Shown: one piece after another, positions 26,528 to 35,337 of the stretch
Numbering within the stretch: the stretch's first letter is position 1
How the letters are laid out: every line of letters starts with the position of its first letter
Assembly: GCA_902765225.1 (NCBI GenBank)
Contig: CACWYV010000004.1
Span: 124,001 to 188,000 of the forward strand
DNA length: 64,000 nt
From: Candidatus Avelusimicrobium intestinale
Lineage (GTDB): Bacteria > Elusimicrobiota > Elusimicrobia > Elusimicrobiales > Elusimicrobiaceae
Direction: 5' to 3'
The notes under the pieces: generated by a model
Told to the model about the DNA's origin: nothing
The model's input: only the letters and a program-made list of their open reading frames with translations
The model's database searches: none
Made by a program: the position numbers and the translations under genes

Positions 26528-27657
26528 TATTTTGCTTGCTTGATGAGATGGTTCCATAAATCAATTCCAAGCGGGCACAACCATTTCTGCGAGTCTATCG
26601 TAAAAAGCAGTTTGCGATTTGCCGCATACAAGAGGGCCTTATCCAAATCTTCGGCCGCCATGTTACGGATTAAAAAAGCATCTTTATATTTACGGTCTTT
26701 GGAAGAAATATCGGCAACGAACAAAATTTTAGATAGTACACTCATTTGTAAACTACCGAGCGTATGTTCGGCAATCGCTTGTAAAACTTCCGGCTTTCTC
26801 ACGCGAAATTCGTGTTGTGCCAACCAAGCCGATACAAAACTGTGCAACAGACTGGGTTCTTGCCGGCACATATCTTCAAAAAAGGGCACCTTTATTTTAT
26901 GGGTACGGCAAAACCGGACCAACTCCGGGCCGGTAAATCCTTTCCCGGCATCATGTAAAATAGCGGCAAGAACGGCATCTTCCACGTTGACATCATAGAT
27001 ATCTGCCAGCACGGCTGCCATATCGGCTACTTTTTGGGAGTGGATATACCGGTTGGGTTTCAAACGGGCTTTAAGCCAACGGTGGATGTTTAACCCATAT
27101 AAGTTGTGTTGGCGGATCGTATTGACCACTTGGACCGGAACTGTATCGGGAATATCTCCACACGCTAAAATATGCGCCCGCACCCGACTGGAAGAAAGTT
27201 TGGGGAAAAATCCCGGTAAAAACAGGTGATTAAAACGGGCCGGACGTTCCTGATACCCTTTGCGTTTGCCGGCCACCACCGTAGCATTTTTAAAAATCAC
27301 TTGCGGGTTTTTCCAATTGTGTAAATCGTTAAGGCAATCAGTACCTACCAATAAATAAATTTCCGGCTTAACATACCGCTTTTGCAAGTACTGGATGAGT
27401 TGATAGGTATATGTTTTACCGCCTTGGCGCAACTCGTAATCGTCAAAAATTAAGTTTTTGCCAAGTCCCGCAAACGCCTGACGTGCCATCTGCATACGTA
27501 AACGGAACGGGGTGGGAGATTTGGCTTTAAACGGAGAATGATACGCCGGCACGATATGCGTTGCATCCGGAGCAATTATTTTAATTGCCCGACGTAACAA
27601 AGATACGTGTCCCTGATGAATGGGGTCAAAACTGCCCCCGAAAACGAGTATTTTCAC
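26527..27657 (-). CDS. nadD: NadD-YqeK fusion: nicotinate-nucleotide adenylyltransferase plus HD hydrolase
   Basis: 376 aa. N-terminal half (about 1-190) is NadD: nucleotide-binding GGSFDPIHQGH at 7-17, PAYHSPFK, and SSSRVRAH equivalent to the ISSTxIR motif; it makes deamido-NAD from NaMN and ATP. C-terminal half (about 195-376) is a YqeK-type HD domain with H206, H235-D236 (ILHDAGKG) and later His residues; YqeK proteins hydrolyse diadenosine tetraphosphate. nadD and yqeK are separate adjacent genes in many Firmicutes, so this is a fusion of neighbours. It starts 4 nt after the FAD oxidoreductase gene. Confidence 0.92.
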   Translation of the reverse strand: MKILVFGGSFDPIHQGHVSLLRRAIKIIAPDATHIVPAYHSPFKAKSPTPFRLRMQMARQAFAGLGKNLIFDDYELRQGGKTYTYQLIQYLQKRYVKPEIYLLVGTDCLNDLHNWKNPQVIFKNATVVAGKRKGYQERPARFNHLFLPGFFPKLSSSRVRAHILACGDIPDTVPVQVVNTIRQHNLYGLNIHRWLKARLKPNRYIHSQKVADMAAVLADIYDVNVEDAVLAAILHDAGKGFTGPELVRFCRTHKIKVPFFEDMCRQEPSLLHSFVSAWLAQHEFRVRKPEVLQAIAEHTLGSLQMSVLSKILFVADISSKDRKYKDAFLIRNMAAEDLDKALLYAANRKLLFTIDSQKWLCPLGIDLWNHLIKQAK

Positions 27658-27661
27658 TTTT

Positions 27662-28936
27662 TTAACCTGCTAACCGGTGTGCTATATCCCGTCCTTGCAA
27701 AAGCGACTTTTCCATGAAGGAATATTCCCACAATCCATACCGCCCGGCGCATAAACAACCGTATTTTTCCAACTTATATATAGCGCAACGCACGGCCGCA
27801 CGACGTTGTTTATCATATACTACATAAGCACATGGAATATATTGCCATAGCGACGTTATCTTTTCGTCACACTCTTTTATTATACCTTTTTGGAGGAGTG
27901 CCTTCCAAATTTGCCGCTCGCGCGACAAACTGGGAGATACCCGCCCCGGCAGTTCTATATAAAGGGAATACGTACCGCGCGGGGCATTGGCAGCCGCAAA
28001 ACCGCTTTGCAAACCTACGCGGTAAAACGGATCTTTTTCATCGGGGCAATAAATCCAACTAAACGGCGTACAAGACCCCTTTAGCGCGACCTGATAGACG
28101 CTTATCGGTTGGCAGTGCATGGAATCGGCCAGTTTTTTCAAAGAGGGCTCTGCGGTAAGCCGCAAAAATAAAGGAAGCGGTAAAGTATTAACAAGCCGGT
28201 TAAAAGAGAAAATTTTTCCACCCGCAAAAACTTTTTTGTTTTTCAAATCAATCCGGGTGACGGGCATACCTGTTTGAAGGTGTGCCACCTGATTTGCGAT
28301 AGCCGACACCAACGCCCCGGCACCGCCTTTTTTGGGATAATAGAAGGATGTATTATACCCAAACTGCCGCGTGGTTTTTTCTACCGCACTTCGGCGGATT
28401 TGCGCAACCGTCGGCGCCGGAACAAACGGGCCGCACCAGTCGCACGTGAGTTCCCGCGGGGAGCGACCCCATAATTTTGTGTTATAAGGCCGCATAAATG
28501 TTTCATAAATCCCTTTTCCAAAGGCCCGTAAACAGAATGCCTCAAAATGAGCCGGGGGAGTTTTGTAGACACGCTTGACCTGTAGCAACCCTTCTACACA
28601 CGCTTGGCGCACCTCTTTGGGCAACGCATACAGATGGGCTTGAAACGGAAAGGGGACCCGCGAAGCTCCGGTATAAATCCAAGCCCGGCGCGGCAACCGT
28701 TGCAAGTTGTTCTTCAACAATGCACGAACCAACTTCTTTCCGTATGTTGTATGCAAATGAAGTAAATGGCCCGAATAATCAAATGTAAAACCGTCTTGGT
28801 AAACGCTACGGCACAGACCGCCGGGTTCGCGTTCCTTTTCCAGCACGATGTAATCGTGTTGTCCCAGCTGCTCCAAGTGATAGGCTACACTCAAGCCGGT
28901 TAATCCTCCGCCCAAAATCAGCGTGTTAACGTGCAT
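27662..28936 (-). CDS. FAD-dependent amine-oxidase/UGM-like oxidoreductase
   Basis: 424 aa. Rossmann FAD motif GGGLTGLSVAYHL at about 9-21, followed by VLEKEREPGGLCRS and FDYSGHLLH. This class (NAD(P)-binding_8/amino-oxidase clan) includes UDP-galactopyranose mutase, protoporphyrinogen oxidase and many polysaccharide-locus enzymes; FMRPYNTKLWG is typical of the polysaccharide-associated group. Its start overlaps the WecA-like gene stop by 11 nt, so a role in an undecaprenyl-linked glycan is likely but the reaction is not established. Confidence 0.78.
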   Translation of the reverse strand: MHVNTLILGGGLTGLSVAYHLEQLGQHDYIVLEKEREPGGLCRSVYQDGFTFDYSGHLLHLHTTYGKKLVRALLKNNLQRLPRRAWIYTGASRVPFPFQAHLYALPKEVRQACVEGLLQVKRVYKTPPAHFEAFCLRAFGKGIYETFMRPYNTKLWGRSPRELTCDWCGPFVPAPTVAQIRRSAVEKTTRQFGYNTSFYYPKKGGAGALVSAIANQVAHLQTGMPVTRIDLKNKKVFAGGKIFSFNRLVNTLPLPLFLRLTAEPSLKKLADSMHCQPISVYQVALKGSCTPFSWIYCPDEKDPFYRVGLQSGFAAANAPRGTYSLYIELPGRVSPSLSRERQIWKALLQKGIIKECDEKITSLWQYIPCAYVVYDKQRRAAVRCAIYKLEKYGCLCAGRYGLWEYSFMEKSLLQGRDIAHRLAG

Positions 28937-29957
28937 GGCAGCCTCCCCGTTTCAGTAGTATATAACCGGTCCAAACAGCTCCCAATGCGACCCCCAAAAA
29001 GATAGCACTCACTTCAAGCGGTGTACAACGGGTTACGGCTAAACCCAACAGGTTACAACCCACCGCCACGGCCGCAAATACACCTACCACACGGCCCGAA
29101 GACCACCCTGTTTTCTTCAACCGAAGTGCCGCGTGATCGTCGCTTCCTTTCAACGGATTTTTACCTTGTAGTACCCGTGCGACAGAAACAAACGCCACAT
29201 CCGCCAACGGAACCGCCACAATCAAAAGGGGAGCCAAAAACCCCCACGAAGAGGTTTGGCTATATCCCGTTCCCAAACAAAGGGCGGCTATTAAAAATCC
29301 CAGCAAATTAGAACCGCTATCTCCTAAAAATAATTTATGGGAAACCGAAAAATTGAAAGGTAAAAAAGCCGCGCCGGCTCCCAATAGAGCCAAAGCCGCA
29401 AAATTAACATAGATAAATTCGGAAGGCAAGGCAATCACGGCTAACCCCAACGTACACACCATGGCTTGTGTAGTACACAATCCGTCTAAGATATCCAATA
29501 AATTAAAGGCGTTGGTCAGCCCTACCACCCACAAAAAAGTGATGGGAAAAGAAATCCACGGAATTTCAATAAAACGAACGAGAATGCCGTAATAAATCAG
29601 ACACGCAGTGGCCAGACCCTGTAGCAGTAATTTAATCCAAACGGGTAGGCCCTGCGGTTTACGCAAATCATCCAGCAAGCCCATAGTAAAGATGATTAGA
29701 CCGCCCCAAATAATACCGCGCAAACTGTGTAAAGTGCCGGAAGGAAAATTCGTCGTTAATCGGATACAAACCAAAGCGGCTGTCATCCCTATAAAAATTC
29801 CGCAGCCGCCCAAAACCGGCACCGCTGCCGCATGATGTTTTAAGCCACCGGGTGCATCCAACAAATATTTCCCGGTGTACCGCGCCAACACCGGAAGCGA
29901 CAACCGGGTCACTACCCACGCCACCGCAAACGCTAAAAATAAGACAAAAACATTCAT
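28926..29957 (-). CDS. WecA/MraY-like undecaprenyl-phosphate sugar-1-phosphate transferase
   Basis: 343-aa polytopic membrane protein of the polyprenyl-phosphate N-acetylhexosamine-1-phosphate transferase family (WecA, TagO, MraY). Key cytoplasmic motifs: NAFNLLDILDGL (nucleophile and Mg-binding Asp region), LFLGDSGSN and the late basic loop GSDDHAALRLKKTG where WecA relatives carry HIHHR. It would start a lipid-linked glycan by transferring HexNAc-1-P to undecaprenyl phosphate. First gene of the six-gene operon. The ATG has no Shine-Dalgarno but a TATTAT lies 7 nt upstream, suggesting a leaderless message. Confidence 0.87.
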   Translation of the reverse strand: MNVFVLFLAFAVAWVVTRLSLPVLARYTGKYLLDAPGGLKHHAAAVPVLGGCGIFIGMTAALVCIRLTTNFPSGTLHSLRGIIWGGLIIFTMGLLDDLRKPQGLPVWIKLLLQGLATACLIYYGILVRFIEIPWISFPITFLWVVGLTNAFNLLDILDGLCTTQAMVCTLGLAVIALPSEFIYVNFAALALLGAGAAFLPFNFSVSHKLFLGDSGSNLLGFLIAALCLGTGYSQTSSWGFLAPLLIVAVPLADVAFVSVARVLQGKNPLKGSDDHAALRLKKTGWSSGRVVGVFAAVAVGCNLLGLAVTRCTPLEVSAIFLGVALGAVWTGYILLKRGGCHAR

Positions 29958-29963
29958 AATAAC

Positions 29964-29970
29964 TATAATA
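29964..29970. promoter_or_regulatory. Overlapping divergent -10 boxes
   Basis: TATAAT on the plus strand (29964-29969) overlaps TATTAT on the minus strand (29965-29970), between the divergent lipoprotein and WecA-like genes only 32 nt apart. A single near-symmetric element may fire both ways. Confidence 0.5.
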
Positions 29971-29989
29971 ATACTACAAGGAGAAAATT

Positions 29990-30619
29990 ATGCTTAAACA
30001 AATTTTAACATTTTCATTGGCCTTTTTGCTCTGCGCTTGTGTGGGGGGGATACGGAAGTCTCACTGGGCAGACCGGGGTATATACCAGCACGTGAATTTT
30101 TTTGCCGCGAATCACACACAGGCCGCTTTTAAAGCGGTAGGAACCATGAACGGAATGGGATTGGAAGGAGTCCTCATTGTAAAAAAAATCAGTGAGGATG
30201 ATTACGAAGTTTCTGTATTGGCAGGCGGTGCTTACCGGGTCATGCAGGCACAGGTAACCCCACAGGGAATTGCCTACCGGTACCTTTTTAAAGAGGCCGA
30301 TACGCCACTGGTGCGCGGACGAATTTCCCAATTTTTAAGTCTCCTTTTGTTGGCCCCGGGAGACTATCAACGCCATTCCCAAAAAAATGACGAATTAACC
30401 GTGGTGTATAAAAACGACACGGCAACCGTCCGCCTTTTCTATACCTTGCCGGAAGTTTTCCCCGTTAAAGCCCAAACGGCCACCCTACTCAATACCGCGG
30501 AAATGTTTTACGGTCAGTATGCCCCCGCCGACGAAGTTGGGAGCACCTGGGTGCCGCACGAACTGATGTATAAGGACGGAAAAATTGAACTGGCACTGGA
30601 ATTAATCCGCTTGCAATAA
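29990..30619 (+). CDS. Putative outer-membrane lipoprotein
   Basis: 209 aa with a lipoprotein signal peptide MLKQILTFSLAFLLCACVGG; the lipidated Cys is probably Cys17 (LCAC) . The mature part is mostly beta-strand-like (VGTMNGMGLEGVLIVKKISEDDYEV, split into short strands) and resembles DUF3261-type or LolB-like lipoproteins in style, without a motif I can name. GGAG lies 8 nt before the ATG. Single gene between a divergent operon and a strong terminator. Confidence 0.75.
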   Translation: MLKQILTFSLAFLLCACVGGIRKSHWADRGIYQHVNFFAANHTQAAFKAVGTMNGMGLEGVLIVKKISEDDYEVSVLAGGAYRVMQAQVTPQGIAYRYLFKEADTPLVRGRISQFLSLLLLAPGDYQRHSQKNDELTVVYKNDTATVRLFYTLPEVFPVKAQTATLLNTAEMFYGQYAPADEVGSTWVPHELMYKDGKIELALELIRLQ

Positions 30620-30637
30620 TTCCTGGTACAACTTATA

Positions 30638-30678
30638 TAAAAGACATCCCCCGTGAAATTCGCAGGGGATGTCTTTTT
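30638..30678 (+). terminator. Bidirectional intrinsic terminator
   Basis: Stem AAAAGACATCCCC with GGGGATGTCTTTT around a 13-nt loop, with A- and T-runs on both sides; serves the lipoprotein gene and the convergent surface-repeat gene. Confidence 0.88.
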
Positions 30679-30693
30679 GTTTCTAAAACTAAC

Positions 30694-31311
30694 TTAGAAG
30701 CGGCCGTTGACTAAAACCATTACCGGGAAATATCCGTTTTCGGCAATGTTGACCAGACCGATTTGTAAACCGTAAATGTCACGCGCGTAGTTGACTAAAC
30801 CCAACTGCACACCGCTTACGTGTCCTTCGTTCCAGTTTACAAACCCGGCTTCCAAACCTTTGGTAGAGCCGGTGTTGTAGTTGACCGCACCCAACTGGGC
30901 ACCGGTTACGTGACCGCGGGCAATATTGACAGCGGTATAACCACCCTGCAAACCGACGAGTTCGCGTTCGTTGATGGTTACCAAACCGCTTTGGATACCG
31001 CGTACTTCCCCACGGTTGATGGCTACTAAAGCTGCTTGTAAACCCCACACTTCTTCGGCCGTGTTGTAAATCCACGCGGATTGTACACCACGTACTTCGC
31101 GGGAGTGGTTGCGAATTAAATCCCATTGAAAACCGTAGATGCTATCCACGGTAGAACCAATACCTAATGATACACCGCGTACATCGTTGATGTTATTCGG
31201 GGCAGCGATGGCGATATCGTCCCACAAAGACAATTTGATAATGCCCTTGTCACCTGCAAAAGCCGGAGCGGCACAGAGCACGGCGGCTACTAATGCTACT
31301 ATTTTTTTCAT
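30694..31311 (-). CDS. LA_2272-like surface-repeat protein
   Basis: 205 aa from the ATG at 31311 (AAAGGAG upstream; signal peptide MKKIVALVAAVLCAAPAFA). The mature protein is a run of short repeats of the form VxGxQxGLVN (VRGVQSAWIYN, VWGLQAALVAIN, VRGIQSGLVTIN, LVGLQGGYTAVN, VTGAQLGAVNYN, VSGVQLGLVNY, IYGLQIGLVNI), spaced about 17-20 residues. This is the pattern of the LA_2272 surface-repeat family known from Leptospira and gut bacteria. Likely a beta-rich outer-membrane or surface protein; function unknown. Confidence 0.82.
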   Translation of the reverse strand: MKKIVALVAAVLCAAPAFAGDKGIIKLSLWDDIAIAAPNNINDVRGVSLGIGSTVDSIYGFQWDLIRNHSREVRGVQSAWIYNTAEEVWGLQAALVAINRGEVRGIQSGLVTINERELVGLQGGYTAVNIARGHVTGAQLGAVNYNTGSTKGLEAGFVNWNEGHVSGVQLGLVNYARDIYGLQIGLVNIAENGYFPVMVLVNGRF

Positions 31312-31445
31312 GTGTGTTTTTCTCCTTTGTATAACTATGTGTTTCCACAGAGGGTTATTCCGCGGCCACATGTAATTATTGTACCACTTTTTTAGCGCAC
31401 CGTTTCACAAAAAAACTGCTACAATACATTATAGGGGTGAATATC

Positions 31446-32450
31446 ATGAAGAACCGCTTGTTATGGCTACTGTTGGGGTTGCTGGTTGCAGAAATACCGC
31501 TGCAAGCCAAAGATACTTTATTTTTAGGACCTAAAAATTTGCGCGTGAGTGACTCGGGGGAGTTTAGCCGGGTGGAAGAAAAAAAACCGGTGGAGACTCC
31601 GATAGATAACTTGTGGGCTTACCGTTTGTACCCGCAAGAAAAAAAATTGACCGGGCACGGCGTTACCGTGGCAGTAGCCGATAGCGGCATTTCGCCCCAT
31701 GCCGAGTTCAACGGCAAAAACATCCAAGGGCAGGACTTTACTTTATCTCCCTCTATTGCCGACGCGAAAAATCACGGAACGGGAGTGACCGGAATTATCG
31801 GCGCACGCGGAATACAGTTTTCCGGCGTAGCCCCACAGGCCCGCATCATCGTGTATAAAATTGATGACGGAAGCCGGCTTATCGGTCCGCAAGCGGCGGC
31901 AGCAGCCGTAAACACTGTGCTGGCTCATAACGAAGAACACCCCGATCAAAAAATTTCCGTACTTAATTTAAGCTACGGCGTATCCGGCGGGGGAAGTGTG
32001 GCGTTAACCCAGGCCCTCCGCCGTGCCTATGATACGGGTGTGGTAGTCGTGTGCCCGGCGGGGAATGTGGGTTTTCCCGGCGTATATTATCCTGCCAATC
32101 AATCCTCTACTTTGGCGGTGGGAGCCATGGCTAAAGATGGCAAACATATATATGGCTCGTCTTCGTTTGGTAAGGAATTGGACTTTGTTGCCCCGGGCAA
32201 TCACATCTATACGACAGATGCCGATGGGGGATATGTCTTGATGAGTGGGACGTCAGTGGCGGCCGGATTTGTCAGTGCGTCGGCCGCACTGGCCATAGAA
32301 GGACTTACCAAAAAGTTAGGCCGCTATCCAACCGTTCCCGAAGTAAAACAAAGCCTTATCCAAGCCGCCGTGCAACTCCCCGGCGTTCAACGGGAAAAAC
32401 AAGGATATGGTTTTATTGATGTAAGCCGCCTGGAGAGCCAATTCAAATAA
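31446..32450 (+). CDS. Secreted subtilisin-like serine protease (peptidase S8)
   Basis: 334 aa from the ATG at 31446 (AGGGGTGA upstream, TACAAT at 31420-31425). Signal peptide MKNRLLWLLLGLLVAEIPLQA. Catalytic triad of subtilases: Asp79 (VADSG), His110 (NHGTGVTGI) and Ser270 (MSGTSVAAG), with the oxyanion Asn207 (PAGN). The propeptide is short (about 22-55), and there is no C-terminal extension, so it is a minimal single-domain protease acting in the periplasm or outside. Single gene. Target unknown. Confidence 0.93.
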   Translation: MKNRLLWLLLGLLVAEIPLQAKDTLFLGPKNLRVSDSGEFSRVEEKKPVETPIDNLWAYRLYPQEKKLTGHGVTVAVADSGISPHAEFNGKNIQGQDFTLSPSIADAKNHGTGVTGIIGARGIQFSGVAPQARIIVYKIDDGSRLIGPQAAAAAVNTVLAHNEEHPDQKISVLNLSYGVSGGGSVALTQALRRAYDTGVVVVCPAGNVGFPGVYYPANQSSTLAVGAMAKDGKHIYGSSSFGKELDFVAPGNHIYTTDADGGYVLMSGTSVAAGFVSASAALAIEGLTKKLGRYPTVPEVKQSLIQAAVQLPGVQREKQGYGFIDVSRLESQFK

Positions 32451-32481
32451 CCGCTCCCTTCCTACTCCGGCGTAAATTTGC

Positions 32482-32487
32482 TAAAAT
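32482..32487 (+). promoter_or_regulatory. -10 box 7 nt before the yceD ATG (leaderless candidate)
   Basis: TAAAAT followed by 7 nt and the ATG at 32495; no Shine-Dalgarno. Transcription would begin at or next to the start codon. Confidence 0.5.
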
Positions 32488-32494
32488 ATAACGT

Positions 32495-32989
32495 ATGACA
32501 CAAAATATATTCTATCGCGATTTTGACGTCCCGACCGATTTAAAATTTAAAACAGTAGATATCGTGCACATGGGCGGACTTCGTTGTTCCTGCCTATTAA
32601 CGGACCGGCAAACAGAAGGGATGTTAGAGGCGCCTAACCGGATTACCCAAGCCAAAGTAGAATTGTCGTTTACGCTGGCTGCGGCGGATATCTTAGTTCG
32701 GGGAACGATTCACGGCAAACGGTACGTTGAGTGTGCGCGTTGTTTAACGTTTACCGAACAACCCTTCCGGGAAGAATTTACAGAAACCTATAGCCATAAA
32801 ACAGAAATAATTGATATAATGTATCTAGTACGGCAAGCATTGGCGCTGAGCGAAGAGATTCGTTTTCTTTGCCGCCCGGATTGCAAGGGGCTTTGCCCGA
32901 TGTGTGGGCAAAATTTAAATGAAGCTGCCTGTAATTGTAAGCCGGAAATTTTTTCGCCTTTTGCCGCATTGAAAGGAAAATTTAAATAA
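32495..32989 (+). CDS. yceD: YceD/DUF177 family protein
   Basis: 164 aa. The family hallmark is a pair of Cys in the middle (VECARCLTFTEQPF) and C-terminal metal-binding-type cysteines (CRPDCKGLCPMCGQNLNE). YceD proteins are nearly always encoded just before rpmF, as here, and affect 23S rRNA or large-subunit biogenesis in bacteria and plastids. First gene of the yceD-rpmF-plsX-fabG-acpP-rnc cluster; 40 nt before rpmF. Confidence 0.9.
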   Translation: MTQNIFYRDFDVPTDLKFKTVDIVHMGGLRCSCLLTDRQTEGMLEAPNRITQAKVELSFTLAAADILVRGTIHGKRYVECARCLTFTEQPFREEFTETYSHKTEIIDIMYLVRQALALSEEIRFLCRPDCKGLCPMCGQNLNEAACNCKPEIFSPFAALKGKFK

Positions 32990-33029
32990 TTCTTTAGATA
33001 TTGTTCTAGAGTAAAATAGGAGTAATGAA

Positions 33030-33245
33030 ATGCCGAATCCAAAGAAAAAACACACTCGTTCCCGCCGGGATATGAGAAGATCTCACAACTCGGGAGTGGA
33101 ACTTCCGCAGTTAGTGGAATGCCCCAATTGCAAGGCCATGCGCTTGCCGCACAACGTTTGCCCGTCTTGCGGATTTTATAAAGACCGCGTTGTTGCTGCG
33201 CCGAAAGCCAAAAAGCAAGCCGAAGAGTCCACCGAAGCCAAATAG
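33030..33245 (+). CDS. rpmF: 50S ribosomal protein bL32
   Basis: 71 aa. Begins MPNPKKKHTRSRRDMRRSH as in all bL32, with the zinc-ribbon cysteines CPNC (about 32-35) and CPSC (about 45-48), and a Lys/Glu/Ala-rich extension at the C terminus. Structural protein of the large subunit near the peptide exit region. AGGAG precedes the ATG. Eight nt upstream of plsX, the classical rpmF-plsX linkage. Confidence 0.97.
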   Translation: MPNPKKKHTRSRRDMRRSHNSGVELPQLVECPNCKAMRLPHNVCPSCGFYKDRVVAAPKAKKQAEESTEAK

Positions 33246-33253
33246 TATATTCT

Positions 33254-34303
33254 ATGAAAATAGCCCTGGATGCTTTAGGCGGCGATTTTGGCGCCCAACC
33301 CAATGTGCTGGGTGCGTTGAAAGCCCTTAAGAATAATCCCCAGTTGGAAATTATTTTAGTAGGGGATGAGGCTGTGTTGCGCCAAGAACTGAAGAACCAG
33401 GGATATGATCAACTGCCTGCCCGGTTGTCCGTGGTACACGCCCCCAACACCATTGATATGGGGGCCGAACCTGCTAAAGAATGCCGCAGTAAAAAAGACG
33501 CCAGTATCGTGGTGTGCGCCGATTTGGTGCATACGCACGCGGCAGAGGCGTTTGTGTCTGCCGGACATTCCGGGGCTTCCATGGTGGCGGCTTTATTTGG
33601 GATGGGCCGCATCCGCGGCGTACAACGCCCGGCCATCGCTACGCCCATGCCCACTTACAAGGGTGTCAGTTTGTTGTTAGACGGCGGAGCCAACGCCGAT
33701 TGCAAACCTATTCACTTGTTACAGTTTGCCGTGATGGGTTCCGTGTACATGCAGAAAGTGTTTGACATCCCGGCTCCCTCGGTAGGGATTTTATCCATCG
33801 GGGAAGAAGAAACGAAAGGGAATATGCTTGTCAAACATACGGTGCCGCATATGCGCAGCATCGGTGTTAATTTCCGCGGAACTATAGAAGGACGGGATGT
33901 AAATACCGGAGAAACGGACGTTATTGTCTGCGATGGATTTGTGGGAAATATCGTCTTAAAAACGGCGGAAGGATTGGCTAAAACGATGATACGTATGATC
34001 AAGCGCGAAGTCAAAAAACGCCCATTGGCCATGCTGGGGGCTTTACTCTCCAAAGGAGCCTTCAAGGCCGTCAAAGATCACACGAACCCGGACATTTACG
34101 GAGGAGCTCCCTTAGTAGGGGTAAACGGAGTGGCCATCATTGCCCACGGCCGTTCCAATGATTTAGCCATTTTGAACGCCATCCAAACGGCCGCCCGCTT
34201 AGTAGAGAAAGATTTTGTGGGAGATGTGGCCACCAAAATAGCTGCTCTTAAACCCACTTTTACCGCGATTGAACAAGAATTGCACGGAGGCGACCATGAG
34301 TAA
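33254..34303 (+). CDS. plsX: Phosphate acyltransferase PlsX
   Basis: 349 aa. Starts MKIALDALGGDFGAQPNVLGA as in PlsX, and keeps SAGHSGA, LLDGGANADCKP and SIGEEETKGN. It converts acyl-ACP to acyl-phosphate for PlsY in phospholipid synthesis, peripherally at the inner membrane. Full length. Its 3' end overlaps fabG by 8 nt, so translation is coupled. Confidence 0.96.
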   Translation: MKIALDALGGDFGAQPNVLGALKALKNNPQLEIILVGDEAVLRQELKNQGYDQLPARLSVVHAPNTIDMGAEPAKECRSKKDASIVVCADLVHTHAAEAFVSAGHSGASMVAALFGMGRIRGVQRPAIATPMPTYKGVSLLLDGGANADCKPIHLLQFAVMGSVYMQKVFDIPAPSVGILSIGEEETKGNMLVKHTVPHMRSIGVNFRGTIEGRDVNTGETDVIVCDGFVGNIVLKTAEGLAKTMIRMIKREVKKRPLAMLGALLSKGAFKAVKDHTNPDIYGGAPLVGVNGVAIIAHGRSNDLAILNAIQTAARLVEKDFVGDVATKIAALKPTFTAIEQELHGGDHE

Positions 34304-35039
34304 TTTTACCGGTAAAACCGTTATGATTACCGGGGCTTCCCGCGGTATCGGGTTGGCCGTGGCGGAAGAGTTTGCCAAAGCCGGAGCTAACTTGGCTCTA
34401 TGTGCCACCCGACCGGATGCCTTAAAACAAGCGGTGGAACATCTTGCCGTTTACGGTATTAAAATACACAGCCAAACCGTTAACATCGCCAACGTAGCGG
34501 AAGGGGAAGATTTTATAAAAAATGCCTTGCAAGTTTTTGGCTCATTAGATATACTTATTAACAACGCCGGTATTACCCGGGATAATTTAGTCGTCCGGAT
34601 GAGCGAACAAGAATGGGACGATGTCATTAATGTTAATTTGAAAGGGACTTTTTTAATGTCCAAAGCCGCGCTCAAAGTCATGTTTAAAAAACGCAGCGGC
34701 AGTATTGTTAATATTTCTTCCGTGGTGGGAGAAATGGGCAACCCCGGCCAGGCCAATTATGTGGCCAGTAAAGCGGGGATAATCGGGCTAACTAAAACGT
34801 TAGCCAAGGAATTTGGCGGACGCAACGTACGGGTCAATGCCGTTGCGCCCGGGTTCGTGCAAACGGCCATGACGGACGCTTTGCCCGAGGACGTAAAAGC
34901 CAAAGCGCTGGAGGCGATACCGCTCAAGCGGTTTGCTTCCGTGCACGACATCGCCAAGGCAGTTTTATTCTTGGCGGGAGAAGATGCCGCGTATATCACG
35001 GGGCAAGTGCTTGCCGTTAACGGCGGGCTATATATGTAA
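34296..35039 (+). CDS. fabG: 3-oxoacyl-ACP reductase
   Basis: 247 aa from the ATG at 34296, chosen for the GGAGG at 34286-34290 and because the longer frame adds nothing conserved. SDR fold: TGASRGIG cofactor loop at 12-19, NNAG, and the Ser142-Tyr155-Lys159 triad (SSVVGEMGN, YVASK). Reduces 3-ketoacyl-ACP with NADPH in fatty-acid elongation. fabD and fabF are not in this cluster. Confidence 0.95.
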   Translation: MSNFTGKTVMITGASRGIGLAVAEEFAKAGANLALCATRPDALKQAVEHLAVYGIKIHSQTVNIANVAEGEDFIKNALQVFGSLDILINNAGITRDNLVVRMSEQEWDDVINVNLKGTFLMSKAALKVMFKKRSGSIVNISSVVGEMGNPGQANYVASKAGIIGLTKTLAKEFGGRNVRVNAVAPGFVQTAMTDALPEDVKAKALEAIPLKRFASVHDIAKAVLFLAGEDAAYITGQVLAVNGGLYM

Positions 35040-35090
35040 GTTTACAAAGTCAGTCAGGGGATATCCCTTTTTAAAAATACGGAGGAAAAC

Positions 35091-35336
35091 ATGTCTGTAG
35101 AAAATGTGCAAGAAAGAGTGAAAAACATCATCGTAGAACAATTGGGTGTAGAAGCCGATCAAGTCAAACCGGAAGCCCAATTTGTCAACGACTTGGGTGC
35201 CGATTCGTTGGATACGGTTGAACTCATTATGGCTTTGGAAGAAGAATTTGACGTTGAAATTCCCGATGAAAAAGCCGAAAAAATTAAAACCGTCGGCGAA
35301 GCCGTAGAATACATCGAGCAAAACGCTAAAAAATAA
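35091..35336 (+). CDS. acpP: Acyl carrier protein
   Basis: 81 aa, acidic, with the phosphopantetheine site Ser39 in [10 protein letters not shown]. Carries growing acyl chains for FabG and delivers acyl-ACP to PlsX. Well-placed CGGAGGA before the ATG. The stop is 1 nt from the rnc start codon. Confidence 0.97.
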   Translation: MSVENVQERVKNIIVEQLGVEADQVKPEAQFVNDLGADSLDTVELIMALEEEFDVEIPDEKAEKIKTVGEAVEYIEQNAKK

Positions 35337-35337
35337 A

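Noticed and set aside
32788-33303. 171-aa minus-strand frame across yceD, rpmF and plsX
   Set aside because: It crosses three well-supported plus-strand genes and has no recognisable protein features.
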